Source of the DNA: Apostichopus japonicus
Taxonomy: Eukaryota > Echinodermata > Holothuroidea > Aspidochirotida > Stichopodidae
NCBI RefSeq assembly: GCF_037975245.1
Contig: NC_092582.1
Location: 22,344,577-22,408,576 of the forward strand
Direction: 5' to 3'
DNA: 64,000 nucleotides
This document shows, piece after piece, positions 60,101 to 64,000 of this stretch. The position numbers and the translations under genes were made by a program. Each line of letters begins with the position of its first letter. The first letter of the stretch is position 1. A model generated the notes under the pieces. That model was not told where the DNA came from and did not search any database. It saw nothing but the letters and a program-made list of their open reading frames with translations.

Positions 60101-62961
60101 GATAACGTGACAGATTTGCCGTCGTTTATCAAATTAACGGATTGAGTGCTTGATCACTGGAGGATGCCGAGGTTTACATCTCACCTTGAACCCCTTTGGA
60201 TTCCACCGATAAAACTTAATTCGGCTCGCACGAAGACTGGAAAAATACGGCGAGTTTTTTAACAAACAACGGAGTAGGGGAAAGAAAGAAAACAAGTTAA
60301 ATATTCCAAACTCTGATGAAAGGAAATTTCACTTTAAAAACTTTATTTCCAGTCATGCGTAACATTCTTTTTCTTGAAACGGAGCTGTTCTTGGCATCGC
60401 TTGAAAACTGTGCCTAAAATTTATCGAGTGAGTTTATGAGATATTGGTGAATTGTTTTGAGCTTTTTACATGAAGGCTTACAGAAGAATAAGACTCTCCA
60501 TGAATAAAATAAGAGGTATGATTGCAGTAAATATGTCAACAAATTACTTTAAACTAAACCCCCCCCCCCCCCCCACAAAAAGCCAAGAGAAGGTTGCATG
60601 ATTGTCATAATCTCAAGAATGTCACATACTGATCCATTGCAATTCTGATTGCTTAACACTGCTTTGTACAATTTATATTGTATTTTGTGTAGCCAAGAGG
60701 GATTTCTTGATGATAAAACTGTTACTGTGTTGATTCACCTTCAAGTAGCCTTGCAAAGTCACAGTCACACATGACATTAACTTGTTTAAGAAAGGACTGC
60801 TTATGCAACTTACATTCATCAATTTCTAATGGTGATCATTCAGGCTGAAATTTTACATTCTTTCCAATGAAATTGCTGTAGGCAAGATCTTAAAGGAGTG
60901 ACTTCAGGCACAAACTTAATTTTGAAATGGGGTAGACTGTTAGGAAACACTTCGCTCATTCCAGGTTTAATTCTGTACCACTTTTAATTTTTGAGAAATG
61001 ACACTTTGCTAAGGCAAATCAATTAAGTGACTAGACTTTTCTATTTTATTATAATTATTTTTTTATTATTGTCATATTTAATGAGGGTAGTCCTGCTCAG
61101 TGCAGAAGCACTGCTTTCCAGAGGAGCCCTCTATTCTTACACACAGACCAGGTCAGTTCCACGCATGCCAAAAAAAAGCTCAATCGGAAAACATAAAGAC
61201 TTCCTTGACCTCGAATGACAAGTTAACCATGCACTATAAACTTGTCAAGGACAAATAGTGTTGACTTTCATTCAAGGGAGCTCCTTTTGTTATGAATATG
61301 AAAGAACATTTTTTCGGATGATTTATTAGAATTTTAAGACATTGGAATAACATTAACATTTAGGTCTGCACCGAGGGGCCGACTTCACCATATACTTAGC
61401 CTTAAAGGAGCTTTCTGCAGCATTTTCACACTTTTAAAGGTGAATATATATTTAAAAGTGGGACATCTATAGAAACTTTACTACCAATGAAAAGTTTTTC
61501 TTTGTTCTTGAAATATGACATATCAAGATAAAAATTCTGGCTAAAGGCATCAATTTAGTATTTCTCTTGAAGGATAAGGGTACATTTTGATGGTCTTAAA
61601 TATTGCCACAGTGACGCAACAAATTTTCTCGATGACTCATTTGCAAAGCAGGCCTCTAAGCTGAAATTTGATGGGGATACCATTAATTTTTGTTACGCTG
61701 ACCAAGCCAAGTTCCAGTCACCCATAATTTGTGTCCCCTTTATGCTAAGTGTCCATGATCATTTCACTACCCACAAAGTATTGAGTCCTGAACCCCTTAT
61801 AGTGCAAAAAATGGAAACTTTAATTGGATGATGCCATATATATCAATAGGCAAATCTTTCAGGTTTGCCTTTTCTCAGGTTTTGCCTATTTCCATCATTG
61901 TTGATGCTACTGTACTGGTGGTTAAGTAGCAGGCAATATTATCAAGTACATTAACTTTCTTCTAAGGGATCAGAATGTTACAACATTATTGAGGCAGAAA
62001 TTCAACCCAACCAGAAACAACCGAAGCTAAAATTACTTTTGCATGAACAATTCTCGAGGCTTCCGATGCCGTTCGAAATAGGCTTTCCTTAAAACTTTCA
62101 AATGATGCAATCAGTGTTTTACCTTTGGTTGACTTTTGTTCTATTTCTCTTTGAGTTTGTAAATCCGGGAGGTAAAAATTCGTAGTCTAGGCCTCCTCTC
62201 GTTGCCATGACTTGTACGTGTCTTCTCTGAGGAGGAGGAAAATTAAAAGAAAAATGGGATAGAAATATCAAGAATGGCTTTACAAACAAAAACAATACCC
62301 AAAAAAATAATAAAACAAAAAAGAAGTCAAAAGGCATATCATACCTGTTTGGAATCCATTGCTATTGTTACATAGCAACAGACAGGAATCGTTTGTTTTA
62401 TGGATTGTTTCATCAGACAGCTTTTAATGGTATGTTGTATTTTCAGTATTAGATTAAATAAATGCACTGTGCTCTCAGTAATCCCTGAGTATTGAGACAA
62501 GCCTCCGTATTTAACTTTATTAAGAATGTCCAAAAACTTGTTGACTGGCAGAGTACCAGTATGAATACAAAAAGAACAAGGCTCTAAGTACCAGTGGCCT
62601 ACTGAATTTTGCACTAATGTCTATACTAGGATCCAAAATGCCTCGAGTACTCTTGAGAGTAACATAACATAACAAAACAATTAATATTTATATAGCGCTA
62701 TTCCATCTAGATCATAGCGCTTGTGACACAGACACAAATTAGCATGGAAATAGGTGAGTCTTAAGATTACTACAGAGTACAAATCCATGAGGCTGAGTCA
62801 GAGAGTACAGGTCACTATGCTAGAAATACGAGTACCATTATGTACTCACAAAAGAGCCTGCATTGTACTCACAATCCCCATAGACCTTTGGAAAGCATCC
62901 TGATTTCTGGCCCGCTGCGCTGCTTGACTTTTTCGGTCCACTTCCTCTAAAAATCTATAAT
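45167..62961 (-). CDS. ZNHIT6: ZNHIT6 (box C/D snoRNA protein 1, BCD1), 3' seven exons
   Basis: BCD1 is an assembly factor for box C/D snoRNPs: it binds NOP58/RuvBL complexes and is needed for snoRNA accumulation. Exons: 62961-62873, 62226-62123, 59147-59085, 53373-53293, 47705-47619, 46620-46481, 45348-45167; borders are AG/GT and phases match. The product here is 247 residues. It opens with DYRFLEEVDRK, matching human LSDYRFLEDV just after the HIT finger, then DYEFLPPGFTNSKRNRT, WTIELQFVHSG, ISEDQTLQDILGVYLDPSVCDPIKRQ and SVVEYPTLLVAL, each alignable to human ZNHIT6 in order and without gaps at the junctions. The last exon adds a 60-residue basic tail rich in Arg, Lys and Asn, ending SEKRK. 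The HIT zinc finger exons lie right of the window. Introns reach 5.7 kb. Confidence 0.92.
48855..49010. repeat. Dispersed repeat copy (TGTTGCCAG family)
   Basis: CACTGTTGCCAGATCCATTT, then GTACAAAATGCTCGGACCAC and CAGGATGCAGAAACTTTCCA, in the same order as the copy at 3225-3400. Confidence 0.5.
50150..50270 (+). mobile_element. Possible tRNA-derived SINE head
   Basis: CTGGTCGAGCGGTTTGTACC resembles a tRNA-Leu/Ser A-box region, and GGGACGAATCTAAC about 60 bases on resembles a decayed B box. The spacing fits a type II tRNA. Both boxes are off consensus, so it is not called a tRNA gene. Confidence 0.35.
52205..52335. repeat. Dispersed repeat copy (TGTTGCCAG family)
   Basis: CTGCTGTTGCCAGGTGCATT followed by GATACAAAACG and a GGATGACGTATGG block; the most diverged of the four copies. 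Confidence 0.35.
54785..55262. repeat. Composite tandem array, about 177-bp unit, with (TA)n cores
   Basis: Blocks such as ATAGGTGCTCCATACATGTG (54846 and 55022), GTTCTATACTAGTACGGATA and GTGCTCTATACATAGGTGCT recur at about 177 bases, each with a (TA)n core. Two and a half units are present. Confidence 0.8.
58783..58815. repeat. (GGAC)n microsatellite
   Basis: About eight perfect GGAC units inside a ZNHIT6 intron. Confidence 0.95.
59148..62122. other. ZNHIT6 intron
   Basis: No exon recognised. The stretch 59890-60260 is richer in CpG than its flanks and free of repeats. A C run lies near 60560. Several TTAAAGGAG-type words (for example near 60890 and 61405) belong to common dispersed repeats. 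Confidence 0.5.
62650..62720. repeat. Short SINE- or LINE-tail fragment
   Basis: Direct ATAACATAACA units followed by ATTTATATAGCGCTATTC and ATAGCGCTTGTGAC, reminiscent of the conserved GCGCT / TATATAA tail of marine SINEs. Too short to classify. Confidence 0.4.
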
Positions 62962-63467
62962 CTGTGGGTTGGCCAAAATGGAGATTTATGAGAGTTGGTA
63001 AATCACACGGCACACTGTTAATCCATAGACAGATCCTACTGTAAATTCATTACACATCGTAGTAATTAATCCAAACTCAAACCGGTTGTAACCAGGTATA
63101 TTTTTTATTCTTCATCAGACACTACGGACATCACTTAGTGTATAACTTGTAAGATTAAGTTGTTGGATTTTATTACAATGCTCGCCTGAAAAGTTTATGT
63201 ATGCTATATCAAACACTTTCTAAAACACACCATGTCAAATATACAGTATACTTAAGTGTATACTTTTGCGATCAAATTGCTGTACTTTTCTCAAAATTCT
63301 TCAAAATGTACAGTATCCTTGCCAAACAGGTCAGCATCATCCATGTGCATGAGTGTGTACACAGATATCAACATGGTGGTGTGTATGAGTTGTACAGTGT
63401 TGGAGCATTTCAGATGTCAGGAATGAATACCAACGTCCTAAATATAACATAATCTGATAATTATATT

Positions 63468-63632
63468 GTTCTAGAGAGTAAAGCAGTCTAAGCCATTGCA
63501 CCTGCTATGTTATGTAATAGGCAATTACTTTAAAAATGCCATCTATTGAAGTGTTCTAGAGAGTAAAGCAGTCTAAGCCATTGCACCTGCTATGTTATGT
63601 AATAGGCAATTACTTTCAAGTGCCATCTATTG
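63468..63632. repeat. Tandem duplication, 85-bp unit x 2
   Basis: GTTCTAGAGAGTAAAGCAGT starts at 63468 and again at 63553; the two units are almost identical. Confidence 0.9.
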
Positions 63633-63715
63633 TTTGCTCAACTATTCTGTTTTTTGTTATGCAAAATTAGCATGTATTGTATTGAGTTACAGAATATGTG
63701 CTTTAGAGACAGTGG

Positions 63716-64000
63716 TCAGTTGTAAACTGTTCTTCAAAGAGAAAGGTTGAGTGAGAAATAAGTTGTAAACTGTTCTTCAGAGAGAAAGGTTGAGTGAGAA
63801 ATAAGTTGTAAACTGTTCTTCAGAGAGAAAGGTTGAGTGAGAAATAAGTAAAAGACAGAACACAACGAGTTGTAAACTGTTCTTCAGAGAGAAAGGTTGA
63901 GTGAGAAATAAGTTGTAAACTGTTCTTCAGAGAGAAAGGTTGAGTGAGAAATAAGTTGTAAACTGTTCTTCAGAGAGAAAGGTTGAGTGAGAAATAAGTA
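63716..64000. repeat. 43-bp tandem array running off the window
   Basis: The unit begins TTGTAAACTGTTCTTCAGAG and repeats at least six times with almost no change, broken once by an 18-base insert after 63849. It continues to the right edge, so its full length is unknown. Confidence 0.93.

Noticed and set aside
1-64000. CRISPR array or bacterial operon
   Set aside because: Genes are spliced and animal-type; the tandem arrays lack unique spacers.

Overview
This is animal nuclear DNA, about 36% G+C by eye, with intron-rich genes, abundant microsatellites and many dispersed repeats. The gene content (ABCF1, a split IMP3, LRRIQ3 and ZNHIT6 orthologues), a tRNA-type SINE with the 'trailing ATTATT' layout common in marine deuterostomes, and an active-looking Ty3/gypsy element suggest a marine invertebrate deuterostome, possibly an echinoderm. 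The species is inference only. All gene models below were built by hand from reading frames, splice signals and intron phase, and every exon junction listed keeps the frame.

Layout. 1-9.1 kb: the 5' two fifths of ABCF1 on the minus strand (10 coding exons, running off the left edge). 9.1-10.6 kb: divergent promoter. 10.6-12.9 kb: IMP3, plus strand, 5 exons, complete. 13.9-20.6 kb: LRRIQ3, minus strand, 6 exons, complete, tail to tail with IMP3. 20.6-24.5 kb: intergenic, with a possible gene start and a non-LTR retrotransposon tail. 24.6-27.7 kb: an Arf-family GTPase, plus strand, 4 exons, complete. 27.7-35.2 kb: repeat-rich intergenic DNA with small inverted-repeat elements and one orphan exon candidate. 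35.2-44.5 kb: a complete LTR retrotransposon on the minus strand with two LTRs of equal length that I read as identical, an intact gag and an intact pol. 45.2 kb to the right edge: the 3' seven exons of ZNHIT6 on the minus strand, with introns of up to 5.7 kb; the HIT zinc finger exons lie outside the window.

Three of the five host genes (ABCF1, IMP3, ZNHIT6) act in ribosome production or translation initiation. ABCF1 and IMP3 share a divergent promoter region. LRRIQ3 is a leucine-rich repeat and IQ protein, and the Arf GTPase is a membrane-traffic switch. The most notable item is the LTR element: its matching LTRs and unbroken reading frames imply a recent insertion, and its reverse transcriptase has an unusual catalytic motif.
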